Of a stretch of DNA of 8,044 bases, positions 6,773 to 8,044 are shown one piece after another (position 1 is the first letter of the stretch; every line of letters starts with the position of its first letter). The position numbers were made by a program, and so were the translations under genes. The stretch comes from an uncultured Oscillospiraceae bacterium (lineage in GTDB: Bacteria > Bacillota > Clostridia > Oscillospirales > Oscillospiraceae). The notes under the pieces were generated by a model. That model was not told where the DNA came from. It made no database searches and saw only the letters and a list, made by a program, of their open reading frames with translations. The stretch spans positions 1 through 8,044 of the forward strand of contig CAKTVN010000066.1 of NCBI GenBank assembly GCA_934623545.1, read 5' to 3'.

Positions 6773-7635
6773 ATGAACGAAACCGATCTTCAGGACGTCA
6801 CCTCCGGCGTGAACGAGGTGCTGGAATCGACGGCACACTCCGCGCAGTCCTTCTGGAGCGAGCATCTGGGGACCAACGCTCTGTCGAAGATCATTGCCGC
6901 CGCGATCTTGCTCGTGGTCTGCGTGATCTTTATAAAGCTTCTGATGCGGCTGACGAACCGCGTGCTTGAAAAATCAAAGCTCCACACCACCATGCACAGC
7001 TTCATCCGGACGCTGGTCAAGCTGGTGCTCGTCTTCATCGCGATCATGCTGATCGCCGGGACGCTCGGGGTCGACACCTCTCCCTGCTCGCCGTGTTCAG
7101 CATCGCAGGTCTTGCAATTTCCCTCTCCGTCCAGAACGCGCTCGGCAATATGACGAGCGCAGTCATGCTGCTGACCACCAAGCCGTATCAGGTCGGCGAT
7201 TTTGTGGAGATCAGCGGAATGCAGGGCACCGTGCGTGAGATCGGGCTGCTGTGTACCAAGCTCGTGACCTTCGACGGCAAGCTCATCAGCATCCCGAACA
7301 GCCAGGCAGCCTCCGTCAGCATCACGAATTTCTCCACGGAGAAAAACTGCCGCGTGGTCTTGACGCTCTCGGCAAGCTATGACGACGATGTTGAGAAGGT
7401 CAAATCGGCGCTTGTCAAGGCAGCGCAGGATCCCCGCATTCTGCCGCAGGAGCCTGTATTTGCCCGCGTGAGCAAATATGGCGACAGCAGCATCGAATAT
7501 ACGCTCCGCTTTCTCGTTCCCACGGCGGAATACTGGAACGTTTACTATGACGTGCTGGAAAATGTCAAGCGCATCTTTGACACCGAGGGCATTTCCATGA
7601 CGTATCCGCACCTGATCGTGCATTCCGGAAAATAA
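6773..7635 (+). pseudogene. mscS: MscS-family small-conductance mechanosensitive channel, interrupted by a one-base frameshift
   Basis: MscS channels open under membrane tension and release solutes in osmotic downshock. The ATG at 6773 follows AAAGGA by 9 nt. The first frame gives residues 1-103 with TM1 (about 37-58) and TM2 (about 79-98), ending in LGVDTS. It then turns into a non-homologous tail that stops at 7153. The family sequence resumes in the -1 frame at 7081 as SLLAVFSIAGLAISLSVQNALGN, the pore-lining TM3. It continues through KPYQVGDFVEI and the beta and C-terminal domains to the TAA at 7633-7635. Adding one base near 7080 restores a 287-residue protein, close to the 286 of E. coli MscS. 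The second part has no ribosome binding site of its own before its GTG at 7093. The cause may be a real mutation or a sequencing or assembly error. The otherwise intact downstream frame suggests the change is recent or artefactual. Confidence 0.88.
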
Positions 7636-7649
7636 ACCCGCACATCCGC

Positions 7650-7687
7650 GCGCTCCCTCTGTCTATACCGCAGTGGGAGCGCTTTTT
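7650..7687 (+). terminator. Rho-independent terminator after mscS
   Basis: GCGCTCCC (7650-7657) pairs with GGGAGCGC (7675-7682). Inside, CTG/CAG can add three more pairs, and five T residues follow at 7683-7687. It starts 14 nt after the mscS stop codon. This is a textbook intrinsic terminator. Confidence 0.88.
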
Positions 7688-7690
7688 GTC

Positions 7691-7740
7691 ACTTTCCGGA
7701 AAAATTGGTCGCTATGCGGGAAAGTTGGGTTCTATTTTTT
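7691..7740. repeat. TTTCC/GGAAA repeats and T tract upstream of the 7751 promoter
   Basis: TTTCCGGAAA (7693-7702) is a perfect 10-bp palindrome. ACTTTCC (7691-7697) can also pair with GGAAAGT (7719-7725) over a 21-nt loop, and a six-T run lies at 7735-7740. The set may be a second weak terminator for mscS or a protein-binding site 10 to 60 bp upstream of the -35 box. No coding potential is visible. Confidence 0.35.
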
Positions 7741-7750
7741 GTGCAGATTG

Positions 7751-7779
7751 TTGACATTCCGCCCCTTGCTTGCTAAAAT
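7751..7779 (+). promoter_or_regulatory. Strong sigma-A promoter for the gene at the right edge
   Basis: A perfect TTGACA (7751-7756) and TAAAAT (7774-7779) are separated by exactly 17 bp. Transcription would start near 7786, leaving a leader of about 158 nt before the ATG at 7944. This is the best promoter match in the window. Confidence 0.85.
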
Positions 7780-7785
7780 GACATT

Positions 7786-7943
7786 AAACTGTGTCGGCGT
7801 ATGCCTGCGTACAAAATCGGTTTCAAACGCAGCCATTGCCAGTATCGGTTCGCTGATCGGAATCGATCAAATTTCCCCGCCGGCAGCGCGCTCCGTTCGC
7901 TGCCGCCCAATGACGAGAAATAGTTTAGGAGGAAACATCATCA
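7786..7943 (+). promoter_or_regulatory. Structured 5' leader with three hairpins, candidate cis-regulatory RNA
   Basis: Between the predicted transcription start and the start codon lie three local hairpins. The first is CTGCGT/ACGCAG (7805-7810 with 7827-7832), the second TGATCG/CGATCA with a GAAT loop (7854-7869), and the third CGGCAGCG/CGCTGCCG with a 9-nt loop (7881-7905). ATCGGTT occurs twice, at 7816-7822 and 7844-7850. The last hairpin has no T tract, so it is not an intrinsic terminator; it ends 21 nt before the AGGAGG. I do not recognise a known riboswitch class. No short leader ORF with a ribosome binding site is evident. Confidence 0.4.
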
Positions 7944-8044
7944 ATGGATTGGGATCGCTTAATCACAATTGAACAGATGGAAGCCGCCACCAACGAATTG
8001 CTTGAAACCGGCAAGAAGGTTGGCGCGGATTCCTGGCAGCAGCG
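7944..8044 (+). CDS. Unrecognised protein, first 33 codons, runs off the right edge
   Basis: The ATG at 7944 follows a consensus AGGAGG (7927-7932) with an 11-nt spacing, behind the strong promoter at 7751 and a long leader. The visible residues are polar and acidic, start MDWDRLITIEQMEAA and continue without a stop to the window edge. There is no signal peptide or membrane segment in this part, and the sequence looks helical. No family can be assigned from 33 residues. The overlapping longer frame ending at 7972 has no ribosome binding site and lacks family features. Confidence 0.7.
   Translation, partial: MDWDRLITIEQMEAATNELLETGKKVGADSWQQ

Noticed and set aside
7076..7083. Programmed -1 ribosomal frameshift in mscS
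   Set aside because: The junction lacks an X-XXY-YYZ slippery heptamer and I saw no convincing downstream pseudoknot; a mutation or sequence error is simpler.
7881..7905. 8-bp hairpin as a transcription attenuator
   Set aside because: No T tract follows the stem (CCCAATGACG), so it cannot act as an intrinsic terminator by itself.
7673..7972. 99-codon plus-strand frame across the mscS terminator, the promoter and the leader
   Set aside because: Its GTG start lies inside the terminator hairpin, no ribosome binding site precedes it, and it overlaps the better start at 7944 in another frame.

Overview
The window reads as chromosomal DNA of a GC-rich member of the Clostridia, most likely the Oscillospirales/Ruminococcaceae group. 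This is an inference from consensus-like Gram-positive ribosome binding sites and promoters, high GC at third codon positions, and the mixture of an EF-G-2-type paralogue, RlmB, FtsH and MscS. No mobile element, CRISPR array, tRNA or rRNA was seen.

Left half, minus strand. The left edge holds the first 446 codons of an EF-G-like translational GTPase (1-1338) with its own promoter; a 7-bp inverted repeat lies over the -35 region. Upstream of it are a 698-residue membrane protein (1519-3615) and rlmB (3639-4460), 23 bp apart and probably co-transcribed from a promoter at 4527-4555. The membrane protein is the most unusual gene here. Its eight predicted membrane segments in a 4+2+2 arrangement and its cytoplasmic core resemble a heavy-metal (P1B) P-type ATPase. 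However, the catalytic and metal-binding signatures (CPC, TGE, DKTGT, SEHP, GDGxND) are missing or altered.

Right half, plus strand. ftsH (4723-6702) diverges from rlmB and most likely starts at a TTG codon behind a very strong Shine-Dalgarno sequence. A GC-rich hairpin separates it from an MscS-family mechanosensitive channel gene (6773-7635) that is split by a one-base frameshift near 7080. After the mscS terminator comes about 300 bp of non-coding DNA. It contains a perfect -35 box, a near-perfect -10 box, and a predicted leader of about 158 nt with three hairpins. This leader precedes the first 33 codons of an unrecognised gene (7944-8044).

Together the genes concern translation (EF-G-like factor, rRNA methylation), membrane quality control (FtsH) and envelope stress (MscS). 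They do not form a single obvious pathway. The items most worth following up are the catalytically dead P-type ATPase-like protein, the structured leader, the mscS frameshift and the EF-G paralogue with altered GTPase residues.
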